Of a DNA stretch of 24,106 nucleotides, positions 14,214-20,687 are shown in pieces. The position numbers were made by a program, and so were the translations under genes. Each line of letters begins with the position of its first letter. The stretch's first letter is position 1. Where the stretch lies: the NCBI GenBank assembly GCA_002011215.1, contig MTML01000126.1, forward strand, positions 1-24,106, in the 5' to 3' direction. The notes below the pieces were generated by a model, which was not told the DNA's origin, searched no databases, and saw nothing but the letters and a program-made list of their open reading frames with translations. The stretch comes from Archaeoglobus sp. JdFR-24. GTDB taxonomy: Archaea > Halobacteriota > Archaeoglobi > Archaeoglobales > Archaeoglobaceae.

Positions 14214-14525
14214 TTATTTCCGCTTCCTTCGCTTCTTCTTTTTAGATTTATCTACATATGGTACCATTGTGTGAGTGGTGGATTTCAATCTTCCTTCTCT
14301 TCTTGCTTTTTTAATTTCCCTTTTAGTTACTTTTTTCAATTTTGATTTTGGGAGAATCAGAACTGTCCCTCCAAACTCTGCCTGATATTTTGTGGTTCTT
14401 AGTTTTCTTCCCCATGGATCTCTTGTTCCTTTTCTGTATGTTTTGGTAATTTTCCCTAATGCATTTTTTGGGAGTATGCCATGCCTCCCTTTGAATAATA
14501 CACTATCTCCTTTTTTCAATCTCAT
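14214..14525 (-). CDS. Basic SH3-like small protein with a Lys/Arg tail
   Basis: The 103-residue protein begins KKGDSVLFKG and continues with short strands (LGKITKTYRKG, KYQAEFGGTVLILPKSKL) in the pattern of a small SH3-like barrel as found in KOW-type nucleic-acid-binding modules. A strongly basic tail follows, ending KKKKRRKRK. DNA binding is very likely from charge alone. The start overlaps the previous stop by ATGA, and AAGGAGGAAAAGG is the ribosome site. Together with the next-door 99-residue protein it would suit a DNA-condensing virion component. The fold call is tentative. Confidence 0.65.
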   Translation of the reverse strand: MRLKKGDSVLFKGRHGILPKNALGKITKTYRKGTRDPWGRKLRTTKYQAEFGGTVLILPKSKLKKVTKREIKKARREGRLKSTTHTMVPYVDKSKKKKRRKRK

Positions 14526-14821
14526 TTCCTTTTCCTCCTTCGTTTCTTTCTTCCTAGCCTTTTGAGAGTTAATGCCAGGACAGCCCGCCTTTTCAGCTTC
14601 CTTGTTACCTTGATTTTCCTTTTGCCGGTTTTAGTTGGATTGGTGATTGTGCTTCCAACCTTTGCATTCTTGATTTTTTTGAGGAGGGTTACTGGAATAT
14701 TTTCCTTCTCTGGAATGCCGAGCTGGCGACTCAGGGCTCCCTTTTTCATGTTGCGGGGTATCCACTTCCTTTTCCATTTGGTCTTTTTCCTTTTCCTGCT
14801 AAATACGCTTACCCTCTTCAT
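14522..14821 (-). CDS. Extremely basic small protein, probable DNA-condensing factor
   Basis: About two fifths of the 99 residues are Lys or Arg. There are basic clusters at both ends (RKRKKTKWKRKW at about 9-20 and RKKRRRKRK at the C-terminus) and a short middle segment (ENIPVTLLKKIKNAKVG) that may fold. Acidic residues are almost absent. Such proteins neutralise packaged DNA in several viruses (core proteins) or act as chromatin proteins. Its place among membrane and spike-like genes favours the virion idea. It is coupled by ATGA to genes on both sides, with GAGGAGG as its ribosome site. No named family is recognised. Confidence 0.65.
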   Translation of the reverse strand: MKRVSVFSRKRKKTKWKRKWIPRNMKKGALSRQLGIPEKENIPVTLLKKIKNAKVGSTITNPTKTGKRKIKVTRKLKRRAVLALTLKRLGRKKRRRKRK

Positions 14822-15111
14822 TTTCTCCTCCTCAGCAATATTATGCCGACAATTATGCAGGAAATGGATACGAGGATCCAGAAGAGGTAATTTTCCAAGA
14901 TGGAGAATGAAAAGAGTTCCTCTGTGAGTTTGTATAATTCCATCGCTCCGATCGGAAATTCATAAATGCCGAAGCCTATGAGAATGATTCCTATGATTGA
15001 GGCAAGGCTGCGTTTTTTCCTCTTTTTTCCCGTTGTCCTTGCTGCAGCTATGATTGTGAAAAAGAAGATCGCAAAGCCGAGCAGGATCAGAGTTATTCCT
15101 AACTCAGTCAT
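14818..15111 (-). CDS. Three-helix small membrane protein
   Basis: The 97-residue protein has hydrophobic helices at about 4-24, 35-57 and 72-92, with a basic loop GKKRKKRS after the first and a RRRK C-terminus. That loop predicts the N-terminus outside and the first loop inside. It starts at the base after the preceding stop (TAA-ATG), with GGGAGGTGG as ribosome site. No family is recognised. It could be a structural membrane protein of a particle. Confidence 0.65.
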   Translation of the reverse strand: MTELGITLILLGFAIFFFTIIAAARTTGKKRKKRSLASIIGIILIGFGIYEFPIGAMELYKLTEELFSFSILENYLFWILVSISCIIVGIILLRRRK

Positions 15112-15297
15112 TTATCCACCTCCCACACTTTTCAAAGCGTCTGCAATCCATCTGATTAGGTCTATGAATTTGTTATACAGAGTGTCGAAAATGTTTGTAC
15201 CTGCTAACTTATCCAGCAAGACAAGTAGTCCTATGAATGCGAGGATTGCGATGATGATTTTTCCTGCCGTTCCCTTCTTTTTATATTTACGAGCCAA
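15112..15297 (-). CDS. 61-residue single-pass membrane protein, TTG start
   Basis: The open frame can be extended to 15426, but that part is only the shadow of the upstream gene. I start at TTG 15297, which follows GGGTGG, and overlaps the upstream stop by 11 nt. The product has a basic head (ARKYKKKGTAGK), a membrane helix (about 13-31) and an amphipathic second half (FDTLYNKFIDLIRWIADALK). Small proteins of this form occur as major membrane proteins of archaeal virions and also as regulators, so function is open. No family is recognised. Confidence 0.6.
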   Translation of the reverse strand: MARKYKKKGTAGKIIIAILAFIGLLVLLDKLAGTNIFDTLYNKFIDLIRWIADALKSVGGG

Positions 15298-15718
15298 GGA
15301 ACCACCCCACGAAAGGCAAATAACGGCCGCCTGTTGCAATGGCGTTGATGATGCAACCAATGCCGAACAGGGCGATGACCGCGCCCAGCCACTCCCAACC
15401 GCGACTCTTGAAAAGTGCAGTTGCAAACTTTATGAAGAGGAAAATGTACAGAATCATGAAGGCGAGCGTGATGATGGATTCAATTGAGTAGCTCAGTTTG
15501 AAAGCCCCGCCGATGCTGTGCCCTAAAATCTGGAAACCGAAACCCAGGCCAAGGAGAAATGCACCGACACCAAACATGAATCGGAAAAAGTCCTTCCAGG
15601 TGTCTCTTGTAAATCTAAATTTCCACAATGACAGAATGATAAATGAAGCTATTGCGATGAAATATATTGCCCATGTTGTTGGATTTGAGGCGAAATTTGC
15701 CAGTGAGTCGAGGTTCAT
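15287..15718 (-). CDS. Four-helix membrane protein
   Basis: I start at ATG 15718 (MNLDSLANF) after GTGGTGG. The upstream part of the frame belongs to the 34-residue gene in another frame. The 143-residue protein has four hydrophobic segments (about 15-31, 45-63, 75-99 and 108-128). The loop between the first two is charged (KFRFTRDTWKD), and a glycine-rich GVGAFLLGLGFGFQILG segment follows. No family is recognised. It begins inside an ATGA overlap, so its translation is coupled to the 34-residue gene. Confidence 0.65.
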   Translation of the reverse strand: MNLDSLANFASNPTTWAIYFIAIASFIILSLWKFRFTRDTWKDFFRFMFGVGAFLLGLGFGFQILGHSIGGAFKLSYSIESIITLAFMILYIFLFIKFATALFKSRGWEWLGAVIALFGIGCIINAIATGGRYLPFVGWFLGS

Positions 15719-15819
15719 GATAACCACCACACTCCAACTACGGCAGCAGCGGTTAAAACCCCCACAACTATCCAATAGAAGATGATGAACTCATTGTAGT
15801 TTCTGATTCTGAGTTTCAT
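15715..15819 (-). CDS. 34-residue membrane protein
   Basis: The frame from ATG 15819 to TGA 15715 fills the gap between two larger genes exactly: ATGA overlaps at both ends (15816-15819 and 15715-15718). The product has a basic head (MKLRIRNYNEF) and one long hydrophobic helix (about 12-33) ending WWLS. The GGAGGAAAAAGAA ribosome site lies upstream. Double coupling in a tightly packed operon is strong evidence that it is real, although it is too short to have been found by length filters. Role unknown. Confidence 0.7.
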   Translation of the reverse strand: MKLRIRNYNEFIIFYWIVVGVLTAAAVVGVWWLS

Positions 15820-16163
15820 TTCTTTTTCCTCCTCTTTCTTTTTTCCTTCCACTTTATGTTGAGGACTGCTACGCCGAAGATTACCGCCACGATTACTAGA
15901 AGCAGCCAGTATTGAAGCAATGGAAGGCCCAGGTAGTAAATCATTGCAAAAGTCAGAAAGAGAAGGATGCCGCCCCAGATTGCTTTTTCATGCGGCTCGT
16001 CACTCACTTTTGCAAACCATGCAGCAAGTAGGGTAAAGCCTGTGCCAATCATGGTGAAAATCCAGCCTAGAGCTGCAAAAAGATAGTGAGCTATGACCGG
16101 GATGATGGCAGCTATGCCGACGGCGATTGCAGTTAAGGCGGCGAATATTTTTCCCTTATTCAT
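15816..16163 (-). CDS. Multi-pass small membrane protein with basic tail
   Basis: The 115-residue protein has hydrophobic helices at about 7-30, 32-50, 62-80 and 82-101, then a very basic tail (KWKEKRKRRKKK). The tail should lie in the cytoplasm or particle interior, where it could touch DNA. The start overlaps the previous stop by ATGA, with GAGAGG as ribosome site. No family is recognised. Its pattern of hydrophobic hairpins and a basic end is compatible with a major membrane protein of a virus particle, but is not diagnostic. Confidence 0.65.
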   Translation of the reverse strand: MNKGKIFAALTAIAVGIAAIIPVIAHYLFAALGWIFTMIGTGFTLLAAWFAKVSDEPHEKAIWGGILLFLTFAMIYYLGLPLLQYWLLLVIVAVIFGVAVLNIKWKEKRKRRKKK

Positions 16164-17014
16164 ATTCCTCTCAACCTCAACAATATAGCTGGAATGATAC
16201 CAGGACCAACCACTGATGCTCCGAATGCTCCTATTCCAAGTGCTGGATTTGCGTCAAATATTGGCTTCCAGAATTGGTCCCATACGCCTCCGCCTACAAG
16301 GCCGCAACCAATTATAATGAGTAATACACCTATTGGAGTGCTGAAGTTCGGAATGAATACAAGGATCAGGCCGATTGCTATCATTCCCAAGCCCATGGGA
16401 ATTGCTACTGGTGATGTTGCCAGACCTGCGGTAAAATCTCCGATTGCTTTTCCTATTGCATACGCTATTCCCTTTTCCTGCAAATATGAGCTAAAATTGT
16501 CAAAAGTGCCAGCATTCCACATGTTGATTAAGCCGATTGCTACAAGCAGAACAATGATGAGAAGTATTGCGCCGCCTGACACGCTTTTGCCTGATGCTGC
16601 TGCGAATGCTACGCCTACACCTACAATGATTAACAACGCCATGAGAAGTTGGTTTACTTGGACATTGCCTAATGAGGAAATTGTGGCAGTAAATGACTCC
16701 ATTGCCTTTGAAAAATCAAAACTATTGCCTAAAAGAATCATGAAAACTGCACCGAAAAGGAATAATGCTTCCCATTTGACTAAATCTGATTTTCCAGTAA
16801 AGGTGGAAATCATAATTGCCGGCAATCCAGTGAGGAGGAATATAATACCCATTGAAGAAATGAGATTCTGCCCCTCGAACCAGCCAGGATCGTATTCAAT
16901 GCCGACGGTGTAGAGAACAGCAGCTCCAGCTATGATTATGATGCCTATGATTACAAATATGAACGGATTTTCCTCGATTAATCCTTCCTCATCTGGATCG
17001 TCGGTCCATCCCAT
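16160..17014 (-). CDS. Large polytopic membrane protein
   Basis: The 284-residue protein has an acidic head (TDDPDEEGLIEENP) and about eight hydrophobic segments (about 18-38, 50-70, 83-98, 122-142, 147-167, 200-220, 223-245 and 262-280). Polar loops contain SFDFSKAMESFTATISSLG and WNAGTFDNFSSYLQEKG. No transporter or enzyme motif is seen. The start overlaps the previous stop by one base (TAATG) after GGAGG. It may be the main membrane scaffold of the system. A long frame on the opposite strand is only its shadow. Confidence 0.7.
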   Translation of the reverse strand: MGWTDDPDEEGLIEENPFIFVIIGIIIIAGAAVLYTVGIEYDPGWFEGQNLISSMGIIFLLTGLPAIMISTFTGKSDLVKWEALFLFGAVFMILLGNSFDFSKAMESFTATISSLGNVQVNQLLMALLIIVGVGVAFAAASGKSVSGGAILLIIVLLVAIGLINMWNAGTFDNFSSYLQEKGIAYAIGKAIGDFTAGLATSPVAIPMGLGMIAIGLILVFIPNFSTPIGVLLIIIGCGLVGGGVWDQFWKPIFDANPALGIGAFGASVVGPGIIPAILLRLRGI

Positions 17015-18453
17015 TATCTTTTCCTCCTTTTCTTTTTGCCTATTTTAAACACGGTTTTCGCGACTTTTCTCTTTTTAACAAGCACTACTTTCAGTGTTAC
17101 GAATAAAATCAATGCCACCAACAGGAGAGGAATAATGAGCCAGTACCAATCCACTCCTGCATGATATAGCAGTATTGTTCCTACGAGAAATACAGTGGTA
17201 AGCATTGTGCCGGCTGCTGGTGCATAGCCAAGAGCTTTGATGCTTTCCTTTTTCAGGAAGAAAGCAGACAATGAAACGCCTATGACGCCAATCGCAATTA
17301 TCAGAACAATGGCGAACCAGGAAAATGGAAGTTTCCAGGTAAACCAGCCACCGCCTTCCTCTGTTTCAGTTGCTGATGTCGTGAAATTTCTTGATGGTGA
17401 GTTTACAAGATGGAGTCCATCTGTTACCTTGACTCTCCATGTGTATGTTGTATTTACGCTCAAATTTGTTACTTCAAGGGAGTATGTTCCATTTGTTTTA
17501 TTTTCCAGAACACCCCACGCTACCCATACTCCTGCATTATAATATTCATATGTAATATCCATCAGATCGCCATCAGGATCTGAGACCGTACAGGTGAGAG
17601 TAACATTGATCCCGACAGTTGCATTGTCTGCTGGAGATACCAGCTCTACTGTTGGAGCTTCATTTGTGGGATCAATCTGAATGGTTTTGCTCTCAATATC
17701 GGTATGACTATCCTCATCCGTGACTCTCAATTTTACTGTATAGGTCCCTGCAACGGAGTATGTATGATTGGCGGTTATTCCAGTAGCATCATATATTCCG
17801 TCTCCGTCCCAGTCCCATTCATATAATGTTATTGGATCTCCATCAGGAGTGTATGAAGTAGAAGCATTGACATATAAAGTCATGTTTTCAACATAGTATG
17901 TAAAATTGGCAACAGGATCCACATCAGTGTATATTTTGAATGAATAATCCACGGTATCCAGAGGTTGCCAGCCCGATTCATTTGTATACCAAGCTCTTCC
18001 ATTTGCGTATACATCGCTTGTGCTTCCATACCATGCTGGATTTGTTGTAAAAACTCCTGGAAGTAATATGATGTAGTAGGCTGTTCCAGGATTCAGCTCA
18101 ATATCCCCTACAAGCCCTCTTATATCCCACGTATGCCAGCCCGCCGTCCAGGACGATGTATTGAAAATATGATATGTGAGGTTGCCATTGCTTCCATTTG
18201 TGTCTGTGTCGATCCATGCTTTCAGTATTGCACAATCTCCAGGATCATAATAGAAATCTACCTGATATAACCACTTCCCATCATCCACTCTGAAGCTCTG
18301 TGCTTTTGCTTCTCCAGTCAGGAAGCTATATGCCTGCGTTACGTCGGTTTGGCTTTCATCAAGGGTTTCTGCATTTACTATGCTGATGCCAGCTATCGCT
18401 AAGCATGCCAACGCTGCCAGTAAGGCCGCAAATTTCCTTCCTTCCTTTTGCAT
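17014..18453 (-). CDS. PKD-domain surface protein with membrane anchor
   Basis: The 479-residue protein has a signal peptide (about 1-28) and a beta-sandwich module (about 35-170, with YYIILLPG and SFKIYTD). A PKD domain follows (about 172-258), with YEWDWDGDGIYD and HTYSVAGTYTVKLRVTDEDS, and then an FN3/Ig-like module (about 262-355, including YTWRVKVTDGLH). An EEGGGWF motif precedes a membrane helix (about 370-393), two more helices follow (about 405-450), and the tail is very basic (KKKRRKR). PKD and FN3 modules act in adhesion. In a particle this would be a spike; on a cell, an adhesin. GGAGGGGTG is the ribosome site. Confidence 0.75.
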   Translation of the reverse strand: MQKEGRKFAALLAALACLAIAGISIVNAETLDESQTDVTQAYSFLTGEAKAQSFRVDDGKWLYQVDFYYDPGDCAILKAWIDTDTNGSNGNLTYHIFNTSSWTAGWHTWDIRGLVGDIELNPGTAYYIILLPGVFTTNPAWYGSTSDVYANGRAWYTNESGWQPLDTVDYSFKIYTDVDPVANFTYYVENMTLYVNASTSYTPDGDPITLYEWDWDGDGIYDATGITANHTYSVAGTYTVKLRVTDEDSHTDIESKTIQIDPTNEAPTVELVSPADNATVGINVTLTCTVSDPDGDLMDITYEYYNAGVWVAWGVLENKTNGTYSLEVTNLSVNTTYTWRVKVTDGLHLVNSPSRNFTTSATETEEGGGWFTWKLPFSWFAIVLIIAIGVIGVSLSAFFLKKESIKALGYAPAAGTMLTTVFLVGTILLYHAGVDWYWLIIPLLLVALILFVTLKVVLVKKRKVAKTVFKIGKKKRRKR

Positions 18454-18469
18454 GTTGCACCCCTCCTGG

Positions 18470-18970
18470 CTAGATGTTAAAAGTAAATGCCGGGATCAGT
18501 GTCAGTGTGGCCCAGACAAGCAGTGCTATGAATCCCAGTGTGATGATGTTTCTCTCTTTCCTCTCGTTCTTTTCGATGTATGCCATGTATGCTGTAAACA
18601 ACAGAATCAAGAAGCTTCCTGCAACGCTTGTCAAAACAGCCCCCTCATTGCCTGTATACTGTATCCACTCGTCCCAGAATGTTATGTTGTAGCCAGTTAG
18701 CCACTCGGTGAAGTAAAACAGTATTGCCATTGCTGCGATTGCTATGCCTATTGCCACCATTATTGGCACGAGTTTCTTCTCTTTCTTCTGCGGCATTATC
18801 CAGAACAGCACTGCACAGCCCACTAGGTACAGAAATACACCTACTGCTAGCGCTGTTCCTTCGTTGGTATCAACATCTCCCTCTGCTGCTGCCGCAAAGG
18901 GCATCAGCAGCATGCTCAGCACCATCGCCAAGGGTGCAACCTTTCCCAATTTTCTCATCTTCTTCAACAT
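18470..18970 (-). CDS. Exported four-helix membrane protein
   Basis: I start at ATG 18970 (MLKKMRKLG), six bases after GCAGGTG; the GTG at 18979 lies inside the ribosome site. The 166-residue protein has a signal-peptide-like N-terminus (about 10-29, ending in FAAAAEG), then about four hydrophobic helices (about 40-60, 68-86, 110-130 and 142-160). A polar loop carries TEWLTGYNITFWDEWIQYTG. No family is recognised. It sits between the repeat protein and the PKD protein. Confidence 0.65.
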   Translation of the reverse strand: MLKKMRKLGKVAPLAMVLSMLLMPFAAAAEGDVDTNEGTALAVGVFLYLVGCAVLFWIMPQKKEKKLVPIMVAIGIAIAAMAILFYFTEWLTGYNITFWDEWIQYTGNEGAVLTSVAGSFLILLFTAYMAYIEKNERKERNIITLGFIALLVWATLTLIPAFTFNI

Positions 18971-19039
18971 TTTAAACACCTGCCTCTAATACATGAAGGG
19001 CGATATGCCCGAGTTTCATTCCTTATGCAGCAGCCCATC

Positions 19040-19417
19040 TTATCGCCTCTTAGCAACTATAACCATCGCCACCATTGCTACGATGAAAACGATCACGAGT
19101 ATGACGATGAAATACCAGAAGAGTGTAGTATTGTCGTCTATGATCCAGCCGCCACCGCCTTCTTCATCGTAGTCCACTACAAAAGCAATATCAAAGTATT
19201 CAGTGTCAGCTCCTAGTGGTGGTGCTTCGGTATAATCTACTGGAAAAGCTATGTCGAAGTATTCTGTATCTGGCGATGGTGAGGTTGTTGCAGTATAATC
19301 TACTGGAAAGGCAATATCGAAGTATTCTGTATCTGCCGCAATTACATTGGTAACGAATATGGAGGTCATCAATGCTATGAGGGCTGCTGCCAATATTCTA
19401 TTCTTTAACTCCTTCAT
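19040..19417 (-). CDS. Surface protein made of three DTEYFDIA repeats with C-terminal anchor
   Basis: I start at ATG 19417, five bases after the GGAGGTTGA site, which overlaps the stop of the metallophosphoesterase gene. The 125-residue protein has a signal peptide (about 1-28) and three copies of a 14-residue motif, DTEYFDIAFxVDYT-like, at 29-42, 50-63 and 71-83. Short Pro/Ser linkers separate the copies. EEGGGGWIIDDNTT follows, then a membrane helix (about 99-121) and KRR. The protein has little room for any other domain, so the repeats are its outside face. Two more copies lie in the metallophosphoesterase. Family and role are unknown; a binding or docking tag is plausible. Confidence 0.75.
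   Translation of the reverse strand: MKELKNRILAAALIALMTSIFVTNVIAADTEYFDIAFPVDYTATTSPSPDTEYFDIAFPVDYTEAPPLGADTEYFDIAFVVDYDEEGGGGWIIDDNTTLFWYFIVILVIVFIVAMVAMVIVAKRR
19169..19333 (-). repeat. Three coding copies of the DTEYFDIA repeat
   Basis: Units at 19169-19207, 19229-19270 and 19292-19333 encode the repeat in the small surface protein. The units differ at several synonymous positions while the residues are kept, so selection acts on the protein. Confidence 0.8.
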
Positions 19418-19421
19418 TTTT

Positions 19422-20687
19422 TCAACCTCCGACCTTTCCATTCCTATATTTTACAATAACAGCAAGAGGGAGGAGGATAGCAAAAGCGGCAACAATCATG
19501 ATGTTGTACTTGGTTGAATCGTCCATGAACCAGCCTCCGCCATTATCGCCCGTATAATCCAAAAGAAAGGCTATGTCGAAATATTCAGTATCATCTCCTA
19601 GTGGTGGCGGTGTTTCCCCTGTGTAGTCTATTGGAGAAGCTATGTCGAAATATTCAGTATCTTCACCAGCTGGTGGAGGGGTAGGATCAAGGCTGAATGA
19701 AAATAATAATGTAAATGTTGTATTCCCTCTGCATGGATCTGTTGTATCCCACTGCTCAGTACCGTTTAAATAATTGAATGTGGACAACCCATGATAATAA
19801 TCCCCAACCCTGACGGTTGCATTTCCTTCTTCAAATATGAGAACTATGCTTTTCGATGCTGTCTGGGTTGTCCCGCCATCATCAATTGAACAGGCATCGA
19901 TAAATGTTGTTCCCCATGCTGTCGAAATATATACTTCTCCTGCATCATAGTCCCAATGTTCATGCCCGCAGAACCAGGCACTGATTCTCCCAGTATGATT
20001 TTCCAACCATGAGGCAAACTCGGCGGAATTTTCCATACCGCTTACTGGACCACCACCGATTCCGCATCCCTCAACCCAATGGTGGGATAAGCATATTATG
20101 TTAACATCATCCGATGCATTCTCCACTATGCTACGCCACCATGTAAAATTGTAATAGTCATCATTGTTCCAGTCTGGAGACATCACTATGAAAAGGACAT
20201 TTCCCACTCTTACTGTATATGAATCTCCAGTTGCAGTTACATTTTCGACACTAAATTTTCTCTGTGAATTGTTTACCCCACTATATGTTGTGTTTTCTCC
20301 CAATGGATCTACATATTTTCTGAAAAGAGAGCCATCATCATTTCTTGAGTCGTGATTTCCTGCCAAGCAATAAAAATCGCTGCGATTATGTTTTGTTAAT
20401 ACGCTAAATGCATCTGAAAAATTTTGATATTCGGATTCATATCCATTATCTGTTAAGTCACCGAGAACAAATGCAATATCCCAGTCAAAACTCCAGTCGT
20501 TTTCACTATCTTGGATGGCATCCTGGAATACGTATTTATCGGTATATCCGTATGATGTGGATCCAATATGAGGATCGGTTACGAGCCAGACAACAAATTC
20601 ATTGCTAGTTGTATCTGACTTTGCTGGAATAGGTATGTGTATGCAAAGTGCAAAAAGAATTAGGGAAAGGAGGATTATTCGCTTCAT
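19422..20687 (-). CDS. Exported, membrane-anchored calcineurin-like metallophosphoesterase
   Basis: I start at ATG 20687, in an ATGA overlap with the upstream gene. The 421-residue protein has a signal peptide (about 1-24). All metallophosphoesterase motifs follow: TDPHIG (Asp-x-His), LGDLTD (GDxxD), AGNHDS (GNHD), SHHW and CGHEHWD (GHxH), so it should bind two metals and hydrolyse phosphate esters or diesters. The C-terminus carries two DTEYFDIA repeats (343-356 and 366-379), then GDNGGGWFMDDS, a membrane helix and a basic end. It would act outside the membrane, perhaps on lipids, nucleotides or DNA; the substrate is not known. A phosphatase fixed to the surface in such an operon is unusual. 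Confidence 0.85.
   Translation of the reverse strand: MKRIILLSLILFALCIHIPIPAKSDTTSNEFVVWLVTDPHIGSTSYGYTDKYVFQDAIQDSENDWSFDWDIAFVLGDLTDNGYESEYQNFSDAFSVLTKHNRSDFYCLAGNHDSRNDDGSLFRKYVDPLGENTTYSGVNNSQRKFSVENVTATGDSYTVRVGNVLFIVMSPDWNNDDYYNFTWWRSIVENASDDVNIICLSHHWVEGCGIGGGPVSGMENSAEFASWLENHTGRISAWFCGHEHWDYDAGEVYISTAWGTTFIDACSIDDGGTTQTASKSIVLIFEEGNATVRVGDYYHGLSTFNYLNGTEQWDTTDPCRGNTTFTLLFSFSLDPTPPPAGEDTEYFDIASPIDYTGETPPPLGDDTEYFDIAFLLDYTGDNGGGWFMDDSTKYNIMIVAAFAILLPLAVIVKYRNGKVGG
19551..19661 (-). repeat. Two coding copies of the DTEYFDIA repeat in the phosphoesterase
   Basis: Units at 19551-19592 and 19620-19661 encode the same 14-residue motif as the next gene, linked by a Pro-rich spacer. Confidence 0.8.

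Noticed and set aside
14562..14927. Plus-strand frame of 121 codons opposite the basic proteins
   Set aside because: Leu/Phe-rich shadow of Lys/Arg codons; no promoter or ribosome site.
15298..15426. Upstream extension of the 61-residue membrane gene
   Set aside because: This part lies in the upstream gene's coding sequence; TTG 15297 after GGGTGG fits better.
16194..16913. Long plus-strand frame (239 codons) opposite the polytopic membrane gene
   Set aside because: Its proline/isoleucine/methionine-rich composition is the shadow of hydrophobic codons on the other strand; the minus gene has ribosome site and overlaps on both sides.
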